Positions 1-9,915 are shown, counted from the first letter of the stretch. The stretch: 64,000 nt of DNA from Hydrogenovibrio halophilus DSM 15072 (GCF_000384235.1 NZ_KB913033.1:1371164-1435163), one strand, 5' to 3'. Notes: generated by a model from the sequence alone, not told the origin. Program-made: numbers and translations.

Positions 1-1
1 A

Positions 2-781
2 AGTCAGTATCGGCCCCGTTTTGCCGGGGACGCCTTGCCGGATCATCCGGTGGGGCAGGCCCTGGCGATTGCCGACAAGCTGGACACCATCACCGGCATT
101 TACGGCATCGGTCAGATTCCGAAGGGCGACAAGGATCCGTTTGCTCTGCGTCGTTCGGCCTTGGGCCTGTTGCGGATCATGATCGAGAAGCAACTGGATC
201 TGGATTTGATGGCCTTGATCCGGGCCAGCCTGTCGCTGCACCCGCAAGTCACCGACAGCGAGGACACGGTCGAAGCGATTTACGATTTTCTGATCGGTCG
301 CCTCAAAGCTTATTACGCCGATCAGGGCGTGACCCCGGAACAGTTCGAAGCGGTCCGGGTTTGCCGTCCGGCGCACCCGCTGGATTTCGATCACCGGATC
401 GAAGCGGTGCGCCACTTTGCCGACATGGACGAGGCGGGGGCACTTTCGGCGGCCAACAAGCGCATTGCCAACATTCTGAAAAAAGTGGATCAGTCTTTGC
501 CGGAAGAGGTTGATACCCGCCTTTTTGAACAGAACGAAGAAAAAGCCCTGTTTGATGCGCTGGATGCCTTGCGCGAATCGGTCAGCGAGTCCATTGCCTC
601 GCAGAATTACCGTGAAGCCCTGATTCGATTGGCGGCGATTCGCCAGCCGGTGGACGCGTTTTTTGATCAGGTGATGGTCATGGCCAAGGACGAAGCGGTC
701 AAACAGAACCGTCTGGCATTGCTGCGTCAGATTTATGACCTTTTCGGGCAGGTGGCCGATATTTCCCGGCTGTCGAACTGA
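2..781 (+). CDS. glyS: Glycyl-tRNA synthetase beta subunit, C-terminal part (5' end outside window)
   Basis: The open frame runs in from the left edge with no start, so this is the C-terminal 259 residues or so of GlyS. The first visible residues (YRPRFAGDALP) and the following DKLDTITGIYGIGQIPKG and KDPFALRRSALGLLRI stretches are typical of the beta subunit of the bacterial alpha2-beta2 glycyl-tRNA synthetase, which charges tRNA-Gly in the cytoplasm. The C-terminal end corresponds to the anticodon-binding-like helical region. A strong intrinsic terminator follows the stop codon. glyS followed by gmhB and plsC is a common gammaproteobacterial arrangement. glyQ is presumably just upstream of the window. 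Confidence 0.95.
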   Translation, partial: SQYRPRFAGDALPDHPVGQALAIADKLDTITGIYGIGQIPKGDKDPFALRRSALGLLRIMIEKQLDLDLMALIRASLSLHPQVTDSEDTVEAIYDFLIGRLKAYYADQGVTPEQFEAVRVCRPAHPLDFDHRIEAVRHFADMDEAGALSAANKRIANILKKVDQSLPEEVDTRLFEQNEEKALFDALDALRESVSESIASQNYREALIRLAAIRQPVDAFFDQVMVMAKDEAVKQNRLALLRQIYDLFGQVADISRLSN

Positions 782-810
782 AGGGTGTGCAAATTCGATT
801 CGGTTTCAAG

Positions 811-832
811 CGCCCCTCTGCGGGCGTTTTTT
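811..832 (+). terminator. Intrinsic terminator after glyS
   Basis: A GC stem CGCCC/GGGCG with a six-base loop is followed directly by a run of six T. It lies 30 bases after the glyS stop and before gmhB. Confidence 0.8.
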
Positions 833-876
833 GTTGGTTGGTTTTGTTGGTTCACAGGGAGTGTCAAAGTCGTTAA

Positions 877-1443
877 ATGACCCGTTTTCGCGATATGATT
901 GTGTTGGACCGAGACGGCGTGGTGAACGAGGATTCGGACGCCTTTATCAAACACCCGGATGAGTGGCGCGCGATTCCCCGCAGCCTGGAAGCCATTGCCC
1001 GATTGAAACAGGCCGGTTTCTATGTGGCGCTGGCGACCAACCAGTCCGGCATCCGGCGTGGCTATTATGACCGGGCCACCTTTTACGCCATGCAGCAAAA
1101 GCTGCAAAGACTGTTGCGTGCGCAGGCTTCGGGCGCTTCGGTGGACTGGGTCGGTTTCAGTCCTTATCTGGGCGAGGATGCCAGCCCGGCCCGAAAACCG
1201 GGGGTGGGCATGTTGCAGGCAATTGAACTGGCGACCGGGCGTGCATTGGCGGGCCGGGCATTTGTCGGCGACAGTCTGGGCGACATTCAGGCGGCGCAGC
1301 GATTTGGCATGCGTCCGATTCTGGTGCGCACCGGCAAGGGCGAGCGCACCCTGAAAACCGGCGATCCGGCCCTGACCTCGGTGCCGGTCTATGCCGACTT
1401 GTTTGAGGCCGTGGACGCATTGCTGGCCGAACCCGAATCATAA
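877..1443 (+). CDS. gmhB: D-glycero-D-manno-heptose-1,7-bisphosphate 7-phosphatase-like HAD protein
   Basis: This 188-residue HAD-family phosphatase should remove the 7-phosphate of heptose 1,7-bisphosphate in ADP-heptose synthesis for LPS, in the cytoplasm. The nucleophile motif is VLDRDGVVN (about residues 8-16), motif II is ATNQSG (about 54-59) and the acidic motif is FVGDSLGDIQAA (about 129-140). The family's four-ligand zinc loop (CxHxP...CxC in E. coli GmhB) is missing: the matching stretch is FSPYLGEDASPARKPG with no Cys or His. Related phosphatases without zinc exist, so activity is plausible but substrate specificity is less certain. An internal ATG at 895 is an alternative start. 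The position between glyS and plsC supports the assignment. Confidence 0.85.
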   Translation: MTRFRDMIVLDRDGVVNEDSDAFIKHPDEWRAIPRSLEAIARLKQAGFYVALATNQSGIRRGYYDRATFYAMQQKLQRLLRAQASGASVDWVGFSPYLGEDASPARKPGVGMLQAIELATGRALAGRAFVGDSLGDIQAAQRFGMRPILVRTGKGERTLKTGDPALTSVPVYADLFEAVDALLAEPES

Positions 1444-1455
1444 ACCAGACCTGGT
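1444..1455. repeat. Degenerate copy of the ACCAGGCCTGGT palindrome
   Basis: ACCAGACCTGGT starts on the base after the gmhB stop codon. One central base differs from the consensus, and an A/T-rich right flank is kept. Confidence 0.6.
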
Positions 1456-1475
1456 CAATTTAGGAGTACAACATC

Positions 1476-2240
1476 ATGTCAAACATTGTGTTAAAAGGGC
1501 AATACAGCGTCTGGTTTGTGCGTTCGGTGTTCTACACCCTGGGCGAGGTGACCAGTATGGTGCTGTTTTCGGTGCTCGGGCAGGTGTTGCAGCCTTTTTC
1601 GGCGTCCATCAAGTACCGTTTTATCCATTACTGGGCCCGGTTTTGCGTGCTCTGGCTGCGCTGGACCTGCGGGGTGCATTATCGCGTGCATGGGCGTGAA
1701 CACATCGATCCGAAACAGGCTGGTCTGATCCTTGCTAGACACGAGTCTACCTGGGAAACCTTTGCGTTTCAGGCGATTTTTCCCCAGCAAACGTTTGTGC
1801 TGAAGCGGGAGCTGTTGAAAGTGCCTTTTTTTGGCTGGGGACTGTCGTTGCTGGAACCGATTGCGATCGATCGGGGATCGGGGCGTCAGGCAATCAAACA
1901 GGTGGTAGAGAAAGGCACGGACCGGCTGGATCGCGGCATCTGGGTGGTGGTGTTTCCGGAAGGCACCCGGATGCCGCCCGGCGAGGCCGGAAAGATCAAG
2001 CCCGGCGCGGCCATGCTGGCCACCAAGGCGCAGAAACCGGTGTATCTGGTGGGGCACAATGCCGGTCAGTGCTGGCCGAAAGGGCGGTTTGTCAAACGTC
2101 CCGGTGTGATTGATGTGTACATCAGTCCGCCGATGGACGTGACGGGCAAGTCCGTCAGTGAAATCAACCAATTAACCGAGGAGTGGCTTCACTCGCATTC
2201 TGCGATTGACCTGATCAGCGAAGAGGGTGAAGTGCCATGA
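1476..2240 (+). CDS. plsC: 1-acyl-sn-glycerol-3-phosphate acyltransferase
   Basis: This 254-residue acyltransferase transfers an acyl chain to lysophosphatidic acid to give phosphatidic acid at the inner membrane. The catalytic HX4D-type motif appears as ARHESTWET, with Glu in the acidic position, a variant common in proteobacterial PlsC. The acceptor-binding motif FPEGTR is at about residues 161-166 and KPGAAMLA follows. A hydrophobic N-terminal segment (about residues 12-45) would anchor it. The start is preceded by TAGGAG with good spacing. It lies 32 bases after gmhB and 6 bases before the MotA-like gene, so read-through transcription is possible. Confidence 0.92.
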   Translation: MSNIVLKGQYSVWFVRSVFYTLGEVTSMVLFSVLGQVLQPFSASIKYRFIHYWARFCVLWLRWTCGVHYRVHGREHIDPKQAGLILARHESTWETFAFQAIFPQQTFVLKRELLKVPFFGWGLSLLEPIAIDRGSGRQAIKQVVEKGTDRLDRGIWVVVFPEGTRMPPGEAGKIKPGAAMLATKAQKPVYLVGHNAGQCWPKGRFVKRPGVIDVYISPPMDVTGKSVSEINQLTEEWLHSHSAIDLISEEGEVP

Positions 2241-2246
2241 CGTAAT

Positions 2247-3089
2247 ATGAGCAAAATTGCAACACTTGTTGGTGTGCTTACAGGGTTACTGATCGTGGTG
2301 CTGAATATGTTTGATTTCAGTACGGGACAGTTCCTGAGCGCTTTTGTGAATCCACAAGGGTTGCTGGTGGTTCTGGGAGGAACATTGGCAGCAACGCTGA
2401 TCAATTACCCCCTGAATGACTTTCGGTGCGTCGGCAGTGGTTTGAAAAGGGTGTTTGTTGCTGAACCGCCTTCAGCCACGGACGCCATCACTGAAATCAA
2501 CGAACTGAGCTACATTGCATTTCGTCATGGAACTCTGCAGTTGGAGAAAGAGATTGAACTGGTTGAAGACGGTTTTCTGCAATTTGCCTTGAATGAATTA
2601 CTGGTTTATCGCGACTATGAGCAGCTGAAGCTGAGTCTTGACAATCACTTCAATACGATCCGACTGCGTCATCTCAACTGTCAGGAAATGTTTCACAATA
2701 TGGCCTCTTATGCGCCGGCTTTTGGCATGATGGGAACGGTGATGGGGCTGATTATCATGATGACGACGCAAGTTGCCACCGGCGAAGCGACAGCGGTCGG
2801 AGCCGATTCAGAGAATATGCTAAACAGCTTGCTTCAGGGGATGGGGCTGGCATTGGTGACGACCTTCTACGGTGTGTTGTTTGCCAATTTTGTTTTTGTG
2901 CCGGTGGCTGGAAAACTCAAGGTGCTGTCGGATGCGGAGGCATTGAAGAATGAAATACTCATGCACGGCGTGCTGGGAATACATAAAAACGTGTCCCCCG
3001 CCATGCTCAAAGAGACATTGACTGCCTTTGTCAATGAGCGCAATAAAGCCAGATTGGCGCAGGACCTGAATGGTTCGGTTGATAGCTGA
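2247..3089 (+). CDS. MotA/PomA-like ion-channel stator subunit
   Basis: This 280-residue protein resembles the MotA/PomA/ExbB proton or sodium channel family. Two hydrophobic segments lie near the N-terminus (residues 4-22 and 36-52). A cytoplasmic stretch follows, and then the signature third and fourth membrane segments YAPAFGMMGTVMGLI and MGLALVTTFYGVLFANFVF. The C-terminal GVLGIHKNVSPAMLKE is also MotA-like. It heads a three-gene cassette with two MotB-like genes, so it probably forms a stator-like complex that converts ion flow into movement or envelope work. No flagellar gene is adjacent, so flagellar function cannot be assumed. The unit appears less GC-rich than its neighbours by eye. 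Confidence 0.85.
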   Translation: MSKIATLVGVLTGLLIVVLNMFDFSTGQFLSAFVNPQGLLVVLGGTLAATLINYPLNDFRCVGSGLKRVFVAEPPSATDAITEINELSYIAFRHGTLQLEKEIELVEDGFLQFALNELLVYRDYEQLKLSLDNHFNTIRLRHLNCQEMFHNMASYAPAFGMMGTVMGLIIMMTTQVATGEATAVGADSENMLNSLLQGMGLALVTTFYGVLFANFVFVPVAGKLKVLSDAEALKNEILMHGVLGIHKNVSPAMLKETLTAFVNERNKARLAQDLNGSVDS

Positions 3090-3113
3090 ACCAATCAGGA
3101 CAGGAGTCTGTCA

Positions 3114-3848
3114 GTGGGAAATTCGGTAGACAAAGCGTCAAAAAAACTGCTTCTGAACCGACTGAAACGGACAGAAAGCTGGCAACTCGTGTTTGTCGGT
3201 CTGTTTACTTCTCTGTTGGCGTTTTTTGTTTTGCTGATCTCACTGGTTGAAATCGAAGGTGTGCGGCCAGAACGGGATTATCAGCGCCTGATTCATACCC
3301 TGACCGAGGAAGTGCTGCACTCGAAAGAGTCTTTGGGGTTGTCCTGGCTGCACGTTGAAAACACCTTTTCCAAAGGCATCAAACTGACGATGTCACCCTC
3401 TCTTTTTGAAAACAAAAGTCTGTTTGAACCGGCAAGAGGCAAAATCAATCCCCGCTTTCTGCCCTACCTTAACCGTATTTCGGATTTACTGGTTGAACTC
3501 GATCTGCCAGGCGTCCCTGATCGCTATCGTAAATGGGTCAGCAGTCAGCACCGGTCAGACGAGCGTTTTCAGATCAGTGTTCGGGTTGAAGGGCATACCG
3601 ATGCGCACCCTCTGGCACCCACGGCTATGTATCGGGACAATATCGCCTTGAGCAGTGTGCGTGCCTGGGCCATAATGAACTACGTTCGCATACGAAGCCG
3701 TCTGCCGGAAAGTCAGTTTGTGATTGCCGGTTACGGTGCGCAGGAACCTGTGGTGAATGATCCATATTCGCCGGTTAACCGTCGTGTGGAAATTTATTTG
3801 CAGCCGGAAAATGTGCCGGTCCCGACTACGTCGAAAGAGGTCCGTTGA
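3114..3848 (+). CDS. MotB/OmpA-like protein lacking the ion-binding Asp
   Basis: This 244-residue protein starts at GTG after a GGACAGGAG ribosome-binding site. A single N-terminal membrane segment (LVFVGLFTSLLAFFVLLISL) aligns with the MotB membrane helix, but the invariant Asp of the YAD motif is Gly (residue 29). The C-terminal half is an OmpA-like peptidoglycan-binding domain: VEGHTDAHPL, SSVRAWAIMNYV, IAGYGAQEPV and NRRVEIYL. It could anchor to peptidoglycan, but it should not conduct ions by itself. The next gene, overlapping its stop, encodes a MotB with the Asp, which suggests the two B-type subunits work together. Confidence 0.85.
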   Translation: MGNSVDKASKKLLLNRLKRTESWQLVFVGLFTSLLAFFVLLISLVEIEGVRPERDYQRLIHTLTEEVLHSKESLGLSWLHVENTFSKGIKLTMSPSLFENKSLFEPARGKINPRFLPYLNRISDLLVELDLPGVPDRYRKWVSSQHRSDERFQISVRVEGHTDAHPLAPTAMYRDNIALSSVRAWAIMNYVRIRSRLPESQFVIAGYGAQEPVVNDPYSPVNRRVEIYLQPENVPVPTTSKEVR

Positions 3849-4552
3849 TGCAACTCAGTGCCATGAAAGCGCGCAGTGGCTGGTTGTTTTCGTTTGCCGA
3901 TATGGTCACTTTGCTGATCACGTTTTTTATTATGATGATTGTGCTCAATAAGGGAGAGATTACCCGTCTGCAGAAATGGAGTGAAGTGCAACTGGACCGG
4001 TCTTATGATCACCTTTCGCAGCAGCTGAACGCGACAGCACTGGATGACATGTTTGTGCTTCAACGCGAGACAAAGGGTTTGACTCTGGATTTGCGGCATC
4101 CTGAAGCTTTTGTTCGCGGAGGGTATGCCCTTGAAAAACCGGTTGCAGATGGGTTTGAAAAACTGGCAGGACTTCTGGAAAATCTGCCTGTTCTGGCTTC
4201 CCCTCACGACGATCTGCCTCCGGCCATTCGTCGATATGTTGAAAAAGAACATTATAAGTGGGTTGCAGCCATACGGATTGAAGGGCACACAGACCAAAGC
4301 CGTATTGACCCTCGTTCGGCTTTGCGCAATAACTGGTTTCTGAGCAGTATGAGAGCGCAGTCCGTTCGAACTGTCATGGCGGAGAACTCAACATTGGCAC
4401 CATGGCTGGCCATTTCCGGGTACGGTGCCCAGCGTCCCATCCGTTTTGAGAAAAGCGCGGAAGCTCAAGCGCTTAATCGGCGGGTGACTTTAACGATTTC
4501 AGCCGGGTTTGAAAAGGAAAGAGGCAAAGAGCCAAACCCGGAATCGGACTAA
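3848..4552 (+). CDS. MotB-like stator subunit with OmpA domain
   Basis: This 235-residue protein begins at the ATG of a TGATG overlap with the upstream stop. A TTG one codon earlier is also possible. The membrane helix FSFADMVTLLITFFIMMIVL carries the expected ion-binding Asp (residue 18). The OmpA-like peptidoglycan-binding domain lies in the C-terminal half (IEGHTDQSRI, SSMRAQSVRTVMAEN, ISGYGAQRP, NRRVTLTIS). Together with the MotA-like gene and the Asp-less MotB paralogue it makes a three-component motor-like unit, recalling the A/B/B' layout of AglRQS in Myxococcus. That comparison is inference from gene order only. Confidence 0.85.
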   Translation: MQLSAMKARSGWLFSFADMVTLLITFFIMMIVLNKGEITRLQKWSEVQLDRSYDHLSQQLNATALDDMFVLQRETKGLTLDLRHPEAFVRGGYALEKPVADGFEKLAGLLENLPVLASPHDDLPPAIRRYVEKEHYKWVAAIRIEGHTDQSRIDPRSALRNNWFLSSMRAQSVRTVMAENSTLAPWLAISGYGAQRPIRFEKSAEAQALNRRVTLTISAGFEKERGKEPNPESD

Positions 4553-4954
4553 TCCCCCCGAATGTGTCAGGAAGTGGTACCGACCTGCATGGTTTCTTTC
4601 CGGTACTGAGAAAAGTATTTCCCTCGCCTGTTGAACAGGCCCTTCGTTGGCGCGAAAGATCCATTGAAAAAGTTTCTGGATAAGTTTTGTCTTATTGGCA
4701 GAGTTTCAATGCGTAAAATACGTGATTGACTTGAATGAAGGACGCATTATCGCCCATTAATGCAAAGCCGTGTCTGTCCAAGAGTTTTTAAGCTTTTGAA
4801 AGTAAAGGAAAAATATTTTTTTTGATTCAGGTTGCTTTGATTTTCTCTTTTTGTTGGTCGAGAGCGAATCGAAGCGTTACCGGGATGAGTTGTGCTCATC
4901 AGTCTGTGGATAACTTTGTGAACAATGTTGGACTCAGTGACGTGTATCAGGGAG
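4553..4954. other. 402-base intergenic region between the convergent MotB-like and ung genes
   Basis: No reading frame here looks like a real gene. The stretch is A/T-rich around 4790-4860. It holds one exact TGTGGATAA (4905-4913), which matches the DnaA-box sequence but is isolated. No clear terminator was found. Confidence 0.6.
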
Positions 4955-5650
4955 TCAGGACGTGGACGTCGGCAATTGCCAGTCAATCGGCGTCTGCCCC
5001 TGTTGCTGCAGCCAGGTGTTGGCCTGGGAGAAAGGGCGACTGCCGAAAAATCCCCGATAGGCGGAAAGCGGCGACGGGTGAGGGCTTTGCAGAACCAGAT
5101 GGCGGCTGGCATCAATCAGGCGCCCTTTTTTCTGAGCGTAGCCGCCCCAGAGAAAAAAGACCAGGCCACTTCGTTCTTGGTTTAAGGTCTCGATCACCTT
5201 GTCGGTAAAGCGCTCCCAGCCTTTGTTTTGGTGTGAGCCGGGCTTGCCGGCTTCCACCGTCAGAACGGCGTTGAGCAACAACACGCCCTGATCGGCCCAG
5301 GGTTGCAAATAACCACAGTGACGGTTGTCGACGCCCAGATCCTGCAACAACTCTTTATTGATGTTTTGCAGTGATTTAGGCAGTGGCAGAACGTGGGGCT
5401 GAACCGAAAAACACAGCCCGTGTGCGTGGCCGGGTGTGGGGTAGGGGTCCTGACCGAGGATCACCACCTTGACCTGGTCAAAGGGGGTGGAATTGAGCGC
5501 CTGAAACCATTGATGGCCTTTGGGCAGGATCTGTTTGTGTTGTTTTTCCGCCTTCAGAAAGGCCTTGAGCTCGGCCATGTAGGGTTGATCGAATTGGTCG
5601 CCTATCCGCTGTAACCAACTGGGATCAAGTTGAATGCTTGCCTGATTCAT
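4955..5650 (-). CDS. ung: Uracil-DNA glycosylase, family 1
   Basis: This 231-residue enzyme excises uracil from DNA to start base-excision repair. The catalytic water-activating loop GQDPYPTPGHAHGLCFSV is at about residues 65-82. The uracil-contacting VLLLNAVLTV follows, and the DNA-intercalation loop HPSPLSAYRGFFG (about 190-202) contains the conserved His. Length and motif spacing match the family. It is on the minus strand, directly upstream of nothing obvious and downstream of pdxH in the same orientation with a 28-base gap, so the two may be cotranscribed. Confidence 0.97.
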   Translation of the reverse strand: MNQASIQLDPSWLQRIGDQFDQPYMAELKAFLKAEKQHKQILPKGHQWFQALNSTPFDQVKVVILGQDPYPTPGHAHGLCFSVQPHVLPLPKSLQNINKELLQDLGVDNRHCGYLQPWADQGVLLLNAVLTVEAGKPGSHQNKGWERFTDKVIETLNQERSGLVFFLWGGYAQKKGRLIDASRHLVLQSPHPSPLSAYRGFFGSRPFSQANTWLQQQGQTPIDWQLPTSTS

Positions 5651-5678
5651 AACGTTATTTGAGGTTGGGTTCGACTGA

Positions 5679-6359
5679 TTAGGGGCTTAACCTTGTTAAT
5701 GACCAGGCCTGGTTAAAATGGCCTCCCTGATCCTGGGTGCACTCATACCGAAAACGGTCGTGCAGACGGTTTTCACGTCCTTGCCAGAATTCGAATCGCT
5801 GCGGGCGCAGGTTGTAACCGCCCCAGTGTTCCGGGCAATCGATCTCCAGCCCCTGTTCGCTGTCGGCGATTTGAACGTTTTGTTCCAGGGTTCTGCGTCC
5901 CGGCAGGGGCTGGCTTTGCTCGGACACCAGTGCGACCAGCTGGCTGTCGCGCGGACGGGTCTGAAAGTAAGCCTGATTGGTGGCGGCATCGGTTTTTTCA
6001 ACCACGCCTTCAATCCGAATCTGGCGTTCCAGTTCCGGCCAGTAAAACAGCAGCGCGGCTTTGGGTTGCTGTGCCAGCTCGTGTCCTTTGTCGCTGTTGT
6101 AATGGGTGTAGAACACGAACCCTTTGGTGTCCATCGATTTGAGCAGCACGATGCGACTGTGCGGTTGGCCCTCGGCATCGACCGTGGCCAGGCTCATCGC
6201 GGTCGGATCTTTGACCCCTTCGCCGATGGCGGCTTGAAGCCATTCGTCAAACTGTTGGAAAGGGTCCAGGTGCAGTTGACCGCGTTCCAGCGAGCCGCGC
6301 TGATAGTCACGGCGTTCGTGATGAAAGTTACCGGATGGCGGCGTGTTGTCATCGTCCAT
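5679..6359 (-). CDS. pdxH: Pyridoxamine/pyridoxine 5'-phosphate oxidase
   Basis: This 226-residue FMN-dependent oxidase makes pyridoxal 5'-phosphate in the last step of vitamin B6 synthesis and salvage. Typical motifs are AMSLATVDAEGQPHSRIVLLK (about residues 53-73, FMN binding), FYTHYNSDKGHEL, ALLFYWPELERQIRIEG and the C-terminal WGGYNLRPQRFEFWQGRENRLHDR. The final residues NQAWSLTRL are encoded across a copy of the dispersed ACCAGGCCTGGT palindrome, where most homologues end in RLAP or similar. It lies upstream of ung on the minus strand. Confidence 0.96.
   Translation of the reverse strand: MDDDNTPPSGNFHHERRDYQRGSLERGQLHLDPFQQFDEWLQAAIGEGVKDPTAMSLATVDAEGQPHSRIVLLKSMDTKGFVFYTHYNSDKGHELAQQPKAALLFYWPELERQIRIEGVVEKTDAATNQAYFQTRPRDSQLVALVSEQSQPLPGRRTLEQNVQIADSEQGLEIDCPEHWGGYNLRPQRFEFWQGRENRLHDRFRYECTQDQGGHFNQAWSLTRLSP
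5702..5713. repeat. ACCAGGCCTGGT palindrome, inside pdxH
   Basis: An exact 12-bp copy near the 3' end of pdxH, read on the minus strand as Asn-Gln-Ala-Trp-Ser. TTAAAA flanks one side. Confidence 0.95.
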
Positions 6360-6538
6360 GTTCGAGTCCTGTCGTTACCGGGTCGCTGTGGTTTGAAACC
6401 ACCCCGGTTAGGGGGTAATATAACTCGCGCTTGCCGAAAGGAGCGATCCAACAACGGAATCCCTCAACGGTAAGCAGACAGAGTCCCATGCCTGTTTTGA
6501 ACGCTTGAGGAAAGGACTCTGTAAGCATCTTAACCTAA

Positions 6539-8476
<1,938 letters not shown>

Positions 8477-8477
8477 T

Positions 8478-9044
8478 ATGGTTTCTCAAGGCGTATGGAT
8501 TACCAGTGGTTTGATTTTGCTGGGGTTCTGGGGGTTGAACCATTTGTCGAAAACCCTGATCAAAAAACTCAGTGATTTCAAACAGGTGCCTTTTGGGCGC
8601 TATCAGCAGATTTACAAATATTTTCGCGCCATTCTGACCATCCTGGCCGGGGTGGCGCTGATGCTGGTCTGGGGGGTGGATTACAAGGGCTTGGTCGTGG
8701 TGGCCACATCGGTGCTGGCCATGCTGGCGGTGGCGCTGGTGGCTCAGTGGTCGATTCTGAGCAATATCACGGCGGGCGTGGTGATCTTTTTTGCGTTTCC
8801 GATTCGGATTGGCGACCGCATGGAGGTCATTGACGGTGCCTCTTCCGTTCAGGGTGAAATCGTGGAAATCACCCTGTTTCATGTGATTCTGAAGGAAAGC
8901 AACGGGCAATGGTTGTCTTATCCCAATAACCTGGTGTTGCAGAAAGCGGTGCGCAAACTGCCCAGGGACGCAGAGGACAAAAAACCGGCGCTGGCCAGTC
9001 TGCAAAAACGATTGGCTCAGCGTGATTCCGCTGGCGTCAAATAA
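8478..9044 (+). CDS. Short MscS-family mechanosensitive channel protein
   Basis: This 188-residue membrane protein has three predicted membrane segments (about residues 6-24, 48-66 and 72-105). The last holds the pore-lining-like stretch VAQWSILSNITAGVVIFF. A short beta domain (IRIGDRMEVIDG...GEIVEITLFHVILKE...YPNNLVL) follows, as in the MscS family. It is much shorter than E. coli MscS (286 residues): the large C-terminal cage is absent and the chain ends about 60 residues after the beta domain. It may act in osmotic release. The start follows the parE stop by one base, which suggests translational coupling. Confidence 0.85.
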   Translation: MVSQGVWITSGLILLGFWGLNHLSKTLIKKLSDFKQVPFGRYQQIYKYFRAILTILAGVALMLVWGVDYKGLVVVATSVLAMLAVALVAQWSILSNITAGVVIFFAFPIRIGDRMEVIDGASSVQGEIVEITLFHVILKESNGQWLSYPNNLVLQKAVRKLPRDAEDKKPALASLQKRLAQRDSAGVK

Positions 9045-9047
9045 ATC

Positions 9048-9059
9048 ACCAGGCCTGGT
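9048..9059. repeat. ACCAGGCCTGGT palindrome between convergent genes
   Basis: An exact 12-bp copy in the 21-base gap between the convergent MscS-like and PilZ genes. The flanks are AAATC and AAAAAATC. Confidence 0.95.
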
Positions 9060-9065
9060 AAAAAA

Positions 9066-9437
9066 TCAAGTGGGGTTGCTGGCCTTGTAGCCGTAGCGTT
9101 CGCTCAAGTCGTGCAAACGCTGCTTGTAATCCAGAAAGTCCTGAAGGATGGCGCGGGTATGCTCGTCCTGTTCTTCAAGCTCCAGCGAGAGCAGAAAACC
9201 GTGTTCGGTGGCGTGGCGATGGCGCACATAGCCATGCAGGCACATCTGGTTGAATTCGCCCAGTGCCGGCAGTTCAAAACGCACTTCCAGACGGATGCCG
9301 ATGCCGGCATTTTTGGGGCTTTCAATCGCCAGCCCTTTGGTGGAAATTTCCTGCAGACGGCCTTCCACTTCCACCGTCTGGCCTTTGATGATGGCTTTGC
9401 GGTCGGTTTGCGTCGAGGGCGCATAAAACAGGGTCAT
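9066..9437 (-). CDS. PilZ-like domain protein (second of a tandem pair)
   Basis: This 123-residue soluble protein resembles PilZ domains: VEGRLQEISTKGLAIESP corresponds to the D/NxSxxG strand region, followed by LEVRFELPALGEFNQMCLHGYVRHRH. The N-terminal arginine motif RxxxR that binds cyclic di-GMP is not convincing (only TDRKAIIK), so it may be a PilZ fold that does not bind the nucleotide. The ATG at 9437 is chosen over a longer frame because that frame would overlap the upstream PilZ gene. The gap between the two PilZ genes is 10 bases, so they form an operon. The target is unknown. Confidence 0.7.
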   Translation of the reverse strand: MTLFYAPSTQTDRKAIIKGQTVEVEGRLQEISTKGLAIESPKNAGIGIRLEVRFELPALGEFNQMCLHGYVRHRHATEHGFLLSLELEEQDEHTRAILQDFLDYKQRLHDLSERYGYKASNPT

Positions 9438-9447
9438 AATGGCCGTC

Positions 9448-9837
9448 TCATAAGTGGTCCACGCTGTGGTGGCGGGCAATGAAATCCCGGATCTGACTTT
9501 GGGTGTGAGGGGGGATGTCAACAAACTCGACCCCGGTCAGGTATTGCTGGCGGACCTTGACGCTGCGGCGGCTTTGCGCCCGCAGATGAAGCGGTTTTAC
9601 ACCGGTGTTGGGCAACTGAAAATCCAGCGTGACGGTTTCCCCATCCGGCACCGGTGCCTCGGACACAAACCCGGCTCCGATGATGGAGATGTCAAGCATG
9701 GTGCCGCGCAGGTCTGTGGAAGCCGTCCTGTCCTCGGCCGGATCGGTTTGGGAAAAATGAATCTGAACCGGGCGTTCGGTGGCAACGCGTTCGGCCCGGC
9801 GTCGTTCAATACCGCTTGGGGAGGTGGGTGCAAGCAT
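9448..9837 (-). CDS. PilZ domain protein, predicted cyclic di-GMP receptor
   Basis: This 129-residue protein carries a complete PilZ signature. RRRAERV at about residues 12-18 gives the RxxxR arginine motif, and DISIIGAGF at about residues 48-56 gives the DxSxxG motif. A predicted beta-barrel region follows (ETVTLDFQLP, LHLRAQSRR, YLTGVEFVDI). It is likely to bind cyclic di-GMP and control motility, adhesion or polysaccharide output. It is the first gene of a two-gene PilZ unit read away from the divergent CopZ-like gene. Two MotAB-like units lie within 10 kb on either side, but no direct link can be shown. Confidence 0.85.
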   Translation of the reverse strand: MLAPTSPSGIERRRAERVATERPVQIHFSQTDPAEDRTASTDLRGTMLDISIIGAGFVSEAPVPDGETVTLDFQLPNTGVKPLHLRAQSRRSVKVRQQYLTGVEFVDIPPHTQSQIRDFIARHHSVDHL

Positions 9838-9915
9838 AAGGGGAATCGATTGATTGTTTCGTTAAAAGCTTTATGATAAAACAATTCGCCGCAACAAGTC
9901 CATGAGGAGTGCCCC

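Noticed and set aside
2247-4552. Zorya-type anti-phage system
   Set aside because: Zorya pairs ZorA and ZorB with ZorC and ZorD or ZorE. Here only MotA/MotB-like genes are present, followed by ung, with no helicase or nuclease partner.
4553-4620. Possible decayed fifth copy of the 170-base element (CCCGAATGTGTCAGG)
   Set aside because: Only about 15 bases resemble an element end. The body motifs GGTCGCGCAG and GGCAAGCGAG are absent.
4905-4913. Exact DnaA-box TGTGGATAA near ung
   Set aside because: A single 9-mer is expected about half the time by chance in 64 kb on both strands. There is no box cluster, no A/T-rich unwinding region with repeats and no dnaA or dnaN nearby.
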